A DNA stretch of 64,000 nucleotides from Fischerella sp. JS2 (GTDB lineage Bacteria; Cyanobacteriota; Cyanobacteriia; Cyanobacteriales; Nostocaceae). Location of the stretch: positions 1,612,001 to 1,676,000 of the forward strand of contig NZ_CP135918.1 in NCBI RefSeq assembly GCF_032393985.1, given 5' to 3'. Below, piece by piece: positions 35,490 to 43,876 of this stretch; within the stretch, counting starts at the first letter, position 1; every line of letters starts with the position of its first letter. The notes beneath the pieces are model-generated. The model was given only the letters and a program-made list of their open reading frames with translations. It searched no databases and had not been told where the DNA came from. The translations under genes were made by a program, and so were the position numbers.

Positions 35490-36908
35490 TTAGGGTTGAA
35501 CTGGCTGTTCAAACAAATCTTTTTGTTCTAACCAATCTTTACCGACTTGAATACTGATATCAGAATAGAGATTACCAGTACTTTCTACTCGCACTTCTCC
35601 AAATCCTAGAGTGTTACGAATTGATTCGGCACTGTTACCATCTCCTTGTTGAGCAACAATGTGAGTGACTTCTAATGGTTCACCCCAGCTTTTAGCTATG
35701 TAGACATTGCGATAACCAGCTTTTTGCAGGCTTCTAATTAGTGGTCTGAGATTAGTATTATCGCTGCCAGTACTGTCTTGAATAGCTACTCGCAAATATG
35801 TTGGATCTACTGCTTGCTGTTGATCAGACGATTGTATATCAAAATGCTGTGCCATTGTGGTGGCAATGCGATCGCTATCTGGTATCCAGTAGCTAGCGCT
35901 ATACTCTCCTTTTTCGCTAAAACGACCAGGTAGCATCAACTGCAACATGTTAGAACGATTTGTTCTCGCTCCAAATCCCACTAATGCTACTAATTCTTCA
36001 ACTGTCAAGTTAGTATCAATGTGTTCTTTAACTACGTTGAGAATATTGGGTAGTTGTGCCATTGTTGCAGGGTTGAGAGCTTGATCTATCAATGCTCGCA
36101 TTACCATTTGTTGCCGCTGAATTCTGCCAATATCCCCATTTTCATCATGACGAAAACGCAAAAGTTGCAGCGTTTGATCGCCATTGAGATGCTGCTTTCC
36201 TTTCTTTAAATTGATGTACAGATGCTGTGAATCATCTTGATACTTCATATCTCGGGGGACATAAACAGTTACACCTCCCAAAGCATCAATTAGCTTGGCA
36301 ACTCCCAAGATATTGATACGAACATAGCGATCAATTCCTACTCCATCCAAAAGGTTACTAACGGTTTTAGCAGTGAGAGCAGGCCCTCCTTGAACATTCG
36401 CAGCATTAATTTTTTTAATGCCATGCCCTTCAATTTCTACACGAGTATCTCTAGGAATGGAAAGCATGATCAATTTTTTCTTTTCTGGATCAAACCTGAT
36501 CAAGAGCATGACATCAGAAAGACCATCAAAGGAATTAATTTGGGGTAGATATCCCAAATTTTTGGTTTCTTCTGGTGCATTTTGGACATCTGGTGGTAGT
36601 ACACTCATCCCCATAACTAGGATATTAACGGGGCGTGTTAATTCTGAGAATCGCAGCCCACCTCCAGAAATGCGATCACCATCAAAAACAGCTGCCTCAT
36701 CCGCACTCAGATTGGCTTGCATGAGAGGTGTACTGTTTAAAGAAACTGCCAAAAATGCTCCAGCTGTGGCTGATACCATCGCGATACCGCCCATACCCAT
36801 CAAAAACCATAGCCAACGTCCCGATTTTGGACGATTAACCTTTCTGCGGCTGGATTTAGGGCGGGGCTTAGAATGGTTTTCTGACGCCGAACCTCTTTGA
36901 ATGGTCAC
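35490..36908 (-). CDS. LCP-family (LytR-CpsA-Psr) cell-wall glycopolymer ligase
   Basis: A 472-residue membrane protein. A basic N-terminus is followed by one membrane segment (about 31-55). The LCP domain (about 115-310) has LMLIRFDPEKKKLIMLSIPRD and the catalytic Arg/Asp set around RFRHDENGDIGRIQRQQ. A LytR_C domain closes it (about 355-455, LRVAIQDSTGSDNTNLRPL). LCP enzymes link polyprenyl-phosphate-borne glycopolymers to peptidoglycan. The GTG at 36908 is preferred because GAGGA lies just upstream; an upstream TTG would add 20 residues. Confidence 0.9.
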   Translation of the reverse strand: MTIQRGSASENHSKPRPKSSRRKVNRPKSGRWLWFLMGMGGIAMVSATAGAFLAVSLNSTPLMQANLSADEAAVFDGDRISGGGLRFSELTRPVNILVMGMSVLPPDVQNAPEETKNLGYLPQINSFDGLSDVMLLIRFDPEKKKLIMLSIPRDTRVEIEGHGIKKINAANVQGGPALTAKTVSNLLDGVGIDRYVRINILGVAKLIDALGGVTVYVPRDMKYQDDSQHLYINLKKGKQHLNGDQTLQLLRFRHDENGDIGRIQRQQMVMRALIDQALNPATMAQLPNILNVVKEHIDTNLTVEELVALVGFGARTNRSNMLQLMLPGRFSEKGEYSASYWIPDSDRIATTMAQHFDIQSSDQQQAVDPTYLRVAIQDSTGSDNTNLRPLIRSLQKAGYRNVYIAKSWGEPLEVTHIVAQQGDGNSAESIRNTLGFGEVRVESTGNLYSDISIQVGKDWLEQKDLFEQPVQP

Positions 36909-37228
36909 AGACTTCCTCACACTTACTGAATAATACTTGGTGAATCCACTTTGGGAAAAACAGATCAATCAGACTATAATAGCTAACTCTTAATTATTAG
37001 TGCCAAACTTGTAGATTAAGTGTCTCACGTAACACTTCCCACTGTCTTTTTCTGAATTTTTTGGTTCATTTGAAATGGTTTAGATGTTTTATTTATGAAG
37101 TATGGCAATATTAGGCGGCATTTGACTAGATGGCTTGAGCAGAAATTATAAATTTTTAGAAAGTAAGCACAAATATTTAACAGTTATCAGTTATTAGTTA
37201 TCAGTGAAAACCACCTTTTCGCCTCGTT
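36909..37228. other. Intergenic gap, no gene seen
   Basis: This gap lies between two minus-strand genes and holds the LCP gene promoter. Short TTATCAGT-type units occur at about 37180-37205. Nothing else stands out. Confidence 0.5.
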
Positions 37229-37831
37229 TCATGACAAGTACTTATCAAAGATTTCTTGAGCAATACGGCTAAAACCTGGTATGCGTTGCGATTTGCCTCG
37301 GATGGTGACAATTATTAACCAAAAACTGATCAAAAAGTAACCAGAGGTGAGAAAACTATTAAGGATAAGTAGGCGCACTGACAAAAAATCTAAATTTGCC
37401 GCCCCAGTTGCTAAAAAAAGATAACCTAACAACCAGGAAATAGCCAAAGTAATCGATATACGGCTGGTAGCAAGTTGCTCTGTGCTACCTTGACGGCGAT
37501 AAAGAGTCCACAAGGATGGGAAAAAACCGATAATGGGAAGAAGATACCAAGCTAGGTATGCACAAGAAGATGCAGAGGAAGAAGACGCAGGGAGATCGGG
37601 TATTGGACATTGGGAATTGGGAATTGGGAAGAGACTTGTTAAATCATTCTCCCTTGTCCCCCGTGTCTCCCTTGTCTGGCTTCCCAATTTTGAATTTTGT
37701 AGACGCGTAGCGGCTTCCGCAGGTATTTTGAATTTTGAATTGATTATTTCGTCCCCCTTGTCCCCCTTGTCCCCCTTGTCCCCTTGTACCTTTGCCCCCA
37801 CGTCCGTGTACTTTGATTCAAAATTATCCAT
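37229..37831 (-). CDS. Small membrane protein whose frame is filled with intergenic-type repeats
   Basis: A 200-residue protein of unknown function. The C-terminal half (about 90-200) has three or four hydrophobic segments (YLAWYLLPIIGFFPSLWTLY, LAISWLLGYLFLATGAA, LLILNSFLTSGYFLISF), so it is a membrane protein. Residues about 15-86 are low complexity and encoded by repeats also seen between genes: GGGGGACAA units giving GDKGDKGDKGD, AATTCAAAA units, the TGTAGACGCG element (37698-37723) and CCCAATT units. The frame stays open throughout. The ATG at 37831 (MDNFESKY) is the likely start. It is divergent from the AI-2E transporter gene. Confidence 0.65.
   Translation of the reverse strand: MDNFESKYTDVGAKVQGDKGDKGDKGDEIINSKFKIPAEAATRLQNSKLGSQTRETRGTRENDLTSLFPIPNSQCPIPDLPASSSSASSCAYLAWYLLPIIGFFPSLWTLYRRQGSTEQLATSRISITLAISWLLGYLFLATGAANLDFLSVRLLILNSFLTSGYFLISFWLIIVTIRGKSQRIPGFSRIAQEIFDKYLS
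37698..37723 (+). repeat. TGTAGACGCG dispersed repeat, copy inside a coding region
   Basis: TGTAGACGCG is followed by TAGCGGCTTCCGCAGG. It lies within the small membrane-protein gene, where on the minus strand it encodes PAEAATRLQ. Confidence 0.65.
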
Positions 37832-37917
37832 TTTGGTTGATTGTAATCCTAAATTAGAGGGATGAATGATATTGATGTAGTTAGAGATAATAAGCTTTAA
37901 ATAAGGATCATAATTTT

Positions 37918-39147
37918 GTGTTATCCCGCAATCGGCAGATGCAGACACGCAAGCTCTTAAACTGGTGGCAAGCACTCACACCATTGGCACGATTTGGTGC
38001 GATCGCTTTATTTGCTCCGCTTTTGGTGCTGAATGGCTGGGCACTTTCAGTCATTTTCCATTACTTTCACTCGCTGATTGTTATCTTGGTGGGAGCCTCC
38101 GTACTAGCGTTTCTGCTCAATTATCCTGTAAGTTGGATGGAACGTCATGGTGCTAGGCGAGAGCAAGTAGCCATTTTAGTGTTTTTACTGGCTTTGTCGA
38201 TTTTATTAGCACTAGGTTTGACTCTCGTCCCACTAGCTCTAACCCAAGCCCAGCAATTAGTGGCACGTTTACCGGAGTTAATTGACTCTGGACGCTCCCA
38301 ATTGATGATTTTGAATGAAAAAGCTGAAAGCATGGGCTTACCCATCAACCTTGATGCTCTCTTAGTACAAATCAATGATCGTGTCAAGGGACAATTGCAG
38401 GCGATCGCTGGACAAGTTTTAAATCTAGCGGTTGTTACCTTCACCAGTCTATTGGACTTTTTGCTGACAATGGTTTTGACTTTTTATCTGTTGCAGCATG
38501 GGGATGAACTTTGGCAAAGTCTAGTTAGTTGGCTACCCAGCAAATTTCGTGAGGCTTTTTCTCAAACTGTACGTCTGAGCTTTCAAAATTTCTTTATTAC
38601 TCAGCTAATTTTATCTACCTGTATGGCTTCAGCCCTAATTCCAACTTTTTTATGGCTGAAAGTACCATTTGGTTTGCTATTTGGCTTAAGTATTGGGATT
38701 ATGGCTCTTGTTCCCTATGGTGGATCTGTGGGTATTGCCTTGACTACTTTGTTGGTATCGCTACAAGATGTTTGGATGGGAGCAAGAGTGTTGATTGCGG
38801 CAGTTATAGTACAACAAATTTTAGAAAACTTGATCGGCCCAAGAATACTAGGCAGCTTCACTGGGTTAAATCCAGTTTGGGCGTTAATTTCGGTTTTAAC
38901 AGGGGCAAGAATAGGTGGTTTGTTGGGCGTCATTTTGGCAGTGCCTACTGCCGTTGTCATTAAGACAGCTTTGAGTGCTTTACGTCCTGATGTTGCATCT
39001 AATTACAGCGAGACAGGGGATGTCACCACTCCCAGTTCTGATCAAGGGGAAGAAGTATGTCGTAAACAAATAGGTGAAACAGCAAATGTGCGATCGCTAG
39101 AAGTAGGCACACCTGTGACACCAGAAGCATCTCCTCCGACTGCTTAG
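37918..39147 (+). CDS. AI-2E (PerM) family transporter
   Basis: A 409-residue inner-membrane protein with about seven or eight hydrophobic segments, a central extramembrane region (about 100-170) and the family motif near the C-terminal half (LVPYGGSVGIALTT, ENLIGPRILGSFTGLNPVW, GLLGVILAVPTAVVIK). Members are permeases or exporters of varied small molecules; the autoinducer-2 link holds only for a few. The GTG start has AAGGA upstream. A polar 60-residue tail follows the last membrane segment. Confidence 0.88.
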   Translation: MLSRNRQMQTRKLLNWWQALTPLARFGAIALFAPLLVLNGWALSVIFHYFHSLIVILVGASVLAFLLNYPVSWMERHGARREQVAILVFLLALSILLALGLTLVPLALTQAQQLVARLPELIDSGRSQLMILNEKAESMGLPINLDALLVQINDRVKGQLQAIAGQVLNLAVVTFTSLLDFLLTMVLTFYLLQHGDELWQSLVSWLPSKFREAFSQTVRLSFQNFFITQLILSTCMASALIPTFLWLKVPFGLLFGLSIGIMALVPYGGSVGIALTTLLVSLQDVWMGARVLIAAVIVQQILENLIGPRILGSFTGLNPVWALISVLTGARIGGLLGVILAVPTAVVIKTALSALRPDVASNYSETGDVTTPSSDQGEEVCRKQIGETANVRSLEVGTPVTPEASPPTA

Positions 39148-39187
39148 TCAAAGGCTAGTTGTTAGTTGTTGGTTGTTAGTTGTAAAA
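39148..39187. repeat. TTAGTTG tandem repeat
   Basis: GTTAGTTGTTGGTTGTTAGTT-type units lie between the convergent AI-2E and serpin genes. Confidence 0.6.
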
Positions 39188-40501
39188 TTACGGGTCTAAA
39201 ATTGAACCCATAAATAAAATGCTTCCAGTTTGGTTGTCGCGAATTGCACAGAAAAACGGACGATCAACAATCATTTGGAATGGTTTATTAACAGGCAAAG
39301 ATACTTGGGTAACGCCTACAGAAGTAGTTGCAGCAGCTTCTGTTCCCTCTTCGTTTACTTCCACAAAGGTTTTATGCTTAACTTCGCTAATTGCAAGGTT
39401 TAACCCCATGTTAGAAAAATCAGCTTGGTTAGTAAAAGCCTCACCCATACCTAATGCTTTTAAAGCAGTGTTAAGTGTTACGTCATAATCCATTTTGAAG
39501 CGGGGTAGGCGAATAAAACCTTCTTGCTGACTAAACTGGGACATCCATTTTTCCCAGTTATCAGCATTGAGATTTTGATAAAAAGTTTTCAGATGAGAAT
39601 TCTGTTTTGGCAAAAAGACATAAAAACTGAGCTTAGCATCTTTACCATAGGGTAAACTCACTGCTTGAAATTGTTCGTTTTCATAGTATTTATATTTACC
39701 TTTTTGTGACATCATTGGATGTTGTTTCTGAGTACCAGATGTCAGATAAAAAGGTTGTTGGACAGTTTGTTGTTTATCAAATTCGTTTGTCCATTTGCCT
39801 TTAAAATAAATGGCATTCAGCAGGAATAATATTTGGTCTGGTTCTATTGATTCAATAATCTTGTCAATTCTGCCACGAGTATTTTCGTTTACCCAGTTAT
39901 TAATCGTGCTCACGGAGTTTGGATCTTGAAAGTTTAAATTCGTTACATTTGCTTGGTAGAATTCCTGACTTTTCTTAATAAAATCAGGTTTAAATTTAAA
40001 TTCTTGATTAGCCCAAAGAGAGTTAGCAATACTCAATTGAATTTGTGGATCTGGATTTTCTAAAATCTGTTTTAACGCTGCGTTAGAGGAATTAATTTCC
40101 TGTAAACTTAATCCCTGTAATTCCAGTGTTTTGACCATTGCTTGTTGAGTACTGCCGTTAGCACCGTTGTAGGTCATATCTAAAGCGATCGCTACACTGG
40201 CAGGTGAAATAAATACATTTTTGTTGCTCTCTTGTTTAAGAATTTCTTCAAAAAGTTTGAAGCCAAATTTGGTGTTAGCTAGAATAAGTTTAGTATCAGG
40301 CAAGACAGATTTTTGAGCAAGAGATTCTGAGCGAGGTACACCGGATTGGGCATAAACTTTTGTATTACCATCAACTTGGGTACATCCAATCACACCCATT
40401 AAAACCACACTAGCAGCTGCCAGAGCGTAGCGCCTTCCCAAACGCACGGCATAACGTCTTTGTAGGAATTTTTCCCAAGAACTACCAAATTTCTGCTTCA
40501 T
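39188..40501 (-). CDS. Serpin-family lipoprotein protease inhibitor
   Basis: A 437-residue serpin. A signal region ends with VIGC (Cys40), so it may be a lipoprotein facing the periplasm or surface. Core serpin motifs are present: NVFISPASVAIALDMTYNGA, NAIYFKGKW and PFFCAIRDNQTGSILFMGSI. The reactive loop hinge EEGTEAAATTS has small residues at P12-P10, as needed for an inhibitory serpin. Counting from the hinge puts P1 near the Val of TQVS, which suggests a chymotrypsin/elastase- or subtilisin-like target. A subtilisin-like gene lies about 700 bases upstream on the same strand. Confidence 0.92.
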   Translation of the reverse strand: MKQKFGSSWEKFLQRRYAVRLGRRYALAAASVVLMGVIGCTQVDGNTKVYAQSGVPRSESLAQKSVLPDTKLILANTKFGFKLFEEILKQESNKNVFISPASVAIALDMTYNGANGSTQQAMVKTLELQGLSLQEINSSNAALKQILENPDPQIQLSIANSLWANQEFKFKPDFIKKSQEFYQANVTNLNFQDPNSVSTINNWVNENTRGRIDKIIESIEPDQILFLLNAIYFKGKWTNEFDKQQTVQQPFYLTSGTQKQHPMMSQKGKYKYYENEQFQAVSLPYGKDAKLSFYVFLPKQNSHLKTFYQNLNADNWEKWMSQFSQQEGFIRLPRFKMDYDVTLNTALKALGMGEAFTNQADFSNMGLNLAISEVKHKTFVEVNEEGTEAAATTSVGVTQVSLPVNKPFQMIVDRPFFCAIRDNQTGSILFMGSILDP

Positions 40502-40665
40502 GTTATCACACCAAAAGGCAGAGTCTATCTATTGACTATGACATTTCAGGTTGCATAGCCATTTGGTGGTTACAGTTTTGGCAACCATTTTATTAGGAAG
40601 TGTAGAGCAGGGGAATAGAGGCAGGACTGTAGCTTCTGCTGCAAAATAGTGCAAAAAAGGTCTCA

Positions 40666-41128
40666 TTAAAAATCTAGCTCTATGTCTGGGATCATACAAC
40701 GAAAGACTCCAATAAATTTTAGTGGACCAGTCATATGCTTCCATCTAGTAGCAAAATTAGTCTCATCAGCAGCATGTGGAGGATAATAATTGTCTACCGT
40801 ATTATGTTTATCGTACGTAATAACAGACTATAGTATTGGCATAATCTAGTCCCAAAGCAGAGGCTGCACACAAAGCAGGTTTGTAGAAGGACTCAGACTA
40901 TGCAGGAGATGCAATCAACTCACTTATGGGTATTTCCCCATCATTGCTATGATGTCCTCCTAGCTAATCGAGATCGTACCAATTTTCTCCTGTATCTGTT
41001 GCAAACTGAGAAATAGGCTCAAAATCATTTTCTGGGTCTTTTCTGTAAATTTCTGCAAAGTATTGGTTAAGTTCTTCCTAGAAACTAAAGTTACCAATCC
41101 AAATTAATACAGCGACTTCTTCTGACAT
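40666..41128 (-). pseudogene. Degraded Imm22-like immunity protein gene
   Basis: Read on the minus strand from an ATG at 41128, the frame gives MSEEVAVLIWIGNFSF, then EELNQYFAEIYRKD, SQFATDTGENWYDLD, LGGHHSNDGEIPISELIASP, and after a one-base frame change near 40815 YYPPHAADETNFATRW and KFIGVFRCMIPDIELDF before TAA. The order (WIGN, SQF, YDxD, late FIGV) fits the Imm22 family of polymorphic-toxin immunity proteins. In-frame TAG codons at 41078-41080, 40964-40966 and 40898-40900 plus the frameshift make it inactive. No matching toxin gene is in this window. Confidence 0.6.
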
Positions 41129-41185
41129 TTTATCGTCCTTATTTCATTCCCACGTTTTCAAGCGTGGGTTACTGCTTACTGTTCC

Positions 41186-42781
41186 CTAGTCCCTTTTTCC
41201 CAGAGTCCACCAAGCTAAAGCATAAGGTTGAGTGGGTTCATTGAGTTGGTTCTGAAACTGGACACGAATTTTATACTTACCAGTAGAAGGGACAGGACAA
41301 AAAATATGTTCTACACTATCGACTTCGCTAATGGAGGCGCAAACAGTCTCTGTATTTGGACTTTTTTCATCGGCTTTGACTAGATAGATATCAAGGTTAT
41401 TTAAACCGCGATCGCGAAAATCTTCCCCCGTATCAAATTGATTATTATTATTTTTATCGTTGAGTTCTACCAACCTGTCCCAAGCCAAGGTTATGGAGAT
41501 AAAACTATTCTGCTGTAATGGTTTAGCTAAAACATATTCCACAGACGAACCAGCATTGATAGTATTATAGTTCCAACCAATTGCAGGTACAGATTGTGAT
41601 GGTTGCCATTGACCCGCACTAAATTGTTCGTAAGCTCGATAGGCATTTAAATGACCTGTTCCCATTTGAGGATCTAAAGGTTGTTTGGGATTTTTATAAG
41701 CCTCAGAAGCTAGCCAGTCTTGATTTTGTTTATTAATGAGTGTTCTGGTCATTCCTAGCCGCAAACCATCGCCGATGTCTTGAATTTTTTCGGCTGAGTT
41801 TAATAAGACAGCTTTCATAACTTCATGTTGGCGAGAAGCAACACTCCAATTGGATTGTTTTGTGCGTAATTGTCTATCACCAAATTCTTGTAATAAAGCA
41901 ACTGTAGCTGTAACGTGAGGTGCTGCAAAACTTGTGCCTGTGACTTTGTTGATTTTGCCATCAGGATTAAGCGAAGGAATATTACTACCAGGAGCAACTA
42001 TACTAATTGTTCCACGTGGACCAAGATTAATTTCCTTGCCAGATAGACGCAGAGTCATTGCCTCAGATGTAGCTACTAAATTAGAAACATCTACTTTATT
42101 AAAAATTCCTCCCCGACGAGAGGAAAAAGCCACGTTAACTCCATTAAAATTATCGGTAGGGATAGGAATTCCTCCTTTACCCTGATTGCCAGCGATTACA
42201 TACAAAACGTTGTGAGCGCGAGTCGACCAGTCAATACATTGGGTTAGTAAGGCGTTACCATCCAAAACAGCATCCGGTCGCGGATCGCGGTTTAGAGGTT
42301 CGCCAAAGCTAAAGTTAATGGCGCGAACATCACCACCGTTCTGTAAGGCGATGTGCTGTGCAGACAAGCATTCTTCTGGCTGACCCATTTTAGTGGAACC
42401 CACAGCAGATGAATACAGCCGCGCTCCTGGAGCTACTCCTGGAAAGGCTTTATCTGTACTAATCATCACACCAGCAACATTATAAGCGTGAGGATCTACA
42501 CCTGTATTTGATTTAGCAGGGCTATTGCGTAAAAAGACACCTGCTATATTTACAGAGCGATTTTTAGAAACCGCTTTGTCCACACCAAACTTACCAGGAC
42601 GTCCAATTTCCACCTGACCAATAGCAATCTTGCGACCTATGAGATTATACGGAAGCTTATGTAACTTAAGAGCATCAATGCCGTTAGTACTAATGGTGTT
42701 TTCCAAAGCTAACACCGGCACACTCAAACAGGAAACACTTAAGCCCCAAATTATCCAGCTAATTTTTTTTACCATACTCAT
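41186..42781 (-). CDS. Subtilisin-like (S8) serine protease
   Basis: A 531-residue secreted protein with a signal peptide (about 1-25). The S8 domain spans about 45-340, with His98 in DPHAYNVAG, Asn199 in VIAGNQG (oxyanion) and Ser284 in GTSFAAPHV. The place of the catalytic Asp seems to be taken by Glu58 in IGQVEIGRPG, which is unusual. The C-terminal part (about 395-525) is a beta-rich domain ending VQFQNQLNEPTQPYALAWW, like a pre-peptidase or P-domain. It lies upstream of the serpin gene on the same strand, separated by the Imm22-like remnant. Confidence 0.85.
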   Translation of the reverse strand: MSMVKKISWIIWGLSVSCLSVPVLALENTISTNGIDALKLHKLPYNLIGRKIAIGQVEIGRPGKFGVDKAVSKNRSVNIAGVFLRNSPAKSNTGVDPHAYNVAGVMISTDKAFPGVAPGARLYSSAVGSTKMGQPEECLSAQHIALQNGGDVRAINFSFGEPLNRDPRPDAVLDGNALLTQCIDWSTRAHNVLYVIAGNQGKGGIPIPTDNFNGVNVAFSSRRGGIFNKVDVSNLVATSEAMTLRLSGKEINLGPRGTISIVAPGSNIPSLNPDGKINKVTGTSFAAPHVTATVALLQEFGDRQLRTKQSNWSVASRQHEVMKAVLLNSAEKIQDIGDGLRLGMTRTLINKQNQDWLASEAYKNPKQPLDPQMGTGHLNAYRAYEQFSAGQWQPSQSVPAIGWNYNTINAGSSVEYVLAKPLQQNSFISITLAWDRLVELNDKNNNNQFDTGEDFRDRGLNNLDIYLVKADEKSPNTETVCASISEVDSVEHIFCPVPSTGKYKIRVQFQNQLNEPTQPYALAWWTLGKRD

Positions 42782-42850
42782 TTGTCGTTAATTGTTGGTG
42801 GTTGGTTGTTGGTTGTTGTTTGTTGAATCTTAACCTGATCCCCTATACCC
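42782..42850. repeat. GTTGGTTGTT tandem repeat
   Basis: GTTGGTGGTTGGTTGTTGG-type units lie just before the protease gene start, in the divergent gap to rpe. The protease promoter would have to lie within or beyond this tract. Confidence 0.6.
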
Positions 42851-42950
42851 CATACCCTAATTCCCAAGAAAGCCCATAGCAAACTAGTGAGCCTTTGCTC
42901 AAGTTTTGTTACAATGTTTACAGAAAAGGACGCTTAAATATCCACTAGCC

Positions 42951-43658
42951 ATGACCAAAACGCTATCTAACAAGCCGATTGTAATTGCTCCATCTATCCT
43001 ATCAGCCGATTTTAGTCGCCTGGGAGAGGAAGTACGCGCCGTAGATGAGGCGGGGGCAGATTGGATTCATGTTGATGTAATGGATGGTCGCTTTGTACCT
43101 AATATTACGATAGGTCCTCTGGTAGTGGAGGCGATTCGTCCAGTTACAAAAAAACCACTGGATGTCCACTTGATGATTGTGGAACCAGAAAAATATGTTG
43201 CAGATTTTGCCAAAGCAGGGGCAGACATTATCTCTGTACATTGTGAACATAATGCGTCGCCACATTTGCACCGTACCCTCTGCCAAATTAAAGAACTTGG
43301 CAAGCAAGCTGGTGTTGTGCTTAACCCATCTACACCTTTGGATTTAATAGAGTATGTGCTGGAAGTTTGCGATTTAGTATTGATTATGAGTGTCAACCCT
43401 GGTTTTGGCGGTCAAAGCTTTATTCCAGCAGTAGTTCCCAAAATCCGCAAGCTGCGTCAGATGTGTGACGAACGTGGTCTTGACCCTTGGATTGAAGTAG
43501 ATGGCGGACTGAAGGCCAATAATACTTGGCAAGTTTTGGAAGCCGGAGCTAATGCAATTGTAGCTGGTTCGGCTGTATTTAATGCTAAAGATTATGGCGA
43601 GGCGATCACAGCTGTTCGTAACAGCAAGCGTCCTACACCAGAACTAGCACAAGTCTAA
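42951..43658 (+). CDS. rpe: Ribulose-phosphate 3-epimerase
   Basis: A 235-residue TIM-barrel enzyme of the Calvin cycle and pentose phosphate pathway, interconverting ribulose-5-phosphate and xylulose-5-phosphate. Motifs: [17 protein letters not shown], the metal site [46 protein letters not shown] and EVDGGLK. The ATG at 42951 gives the usual cyanobacterial start ([15 protein letters not shown]). A Rho-independent terminator follows. Confidence 0.97.
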   Translation: MTKTLSNKPIVIAPSILSADFSRLGEEVRAVDEAGADWIHVDVMDGRFVPNITIGPLVVEAIRPVTKKPLDVHLMIVEPEKYVADFAKAGADIISVHCEHNASPHLHRTLCQIKELGKQAGVVLNPSTPLDLIEYVLEVCDLVLIMSVNPGFGGQSFIPAVVPKIRKLRQMCDERGLDPWIEVDGGLKANNTWQVLEAGANAIVAGSAVFNAKDYGEAITAVRNSKRPTPELAQV

Positions 43659-43721
43659 GTTATATGGTTTAACTTTCATTCTTAAAAGAAAAGCACACTT
43701 GGTGCTAACTGCAAACTAATT

Positions 43722-43756
43722 AAAAAAGGGCGACGTAAAAGCGATCGCCTTTTTTA
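43722..43756 (+). terminator. Rho-independent terminator after rpe
   Basis: AAAAAAGGGCGA pairs with TCGCCTTTTTT (one bulged G) around an 11-base loop that includes a HIP1 half, ending in a run of six T. It lies 63 bases after the rpe stop. Confidence 0.75.
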
Positions 43757-43876
43757 TTTGACCTGTTGTAAGAAGTCTATTCTATTCAAAATATTTCATT
43801 CGACTGGTTAGCTGATGTTTTCCATCAATATATAAATGTAATTATTGGCTTATACTCCTCACCCCCATTGCAACCT

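Noticed and set aside
37533-37865. A 110-codon open frame on the plus strand
   Set aside because: It is the antisense of the repeat-filled membrane-protein gene; its sequence is only repeat-coded low complexity.
40529-40744. A 71-codon open frame on the minus strand
   Set aside because: It runs partly out of frame with the Imm22-like remnant and has no family likeness or ribosome site.
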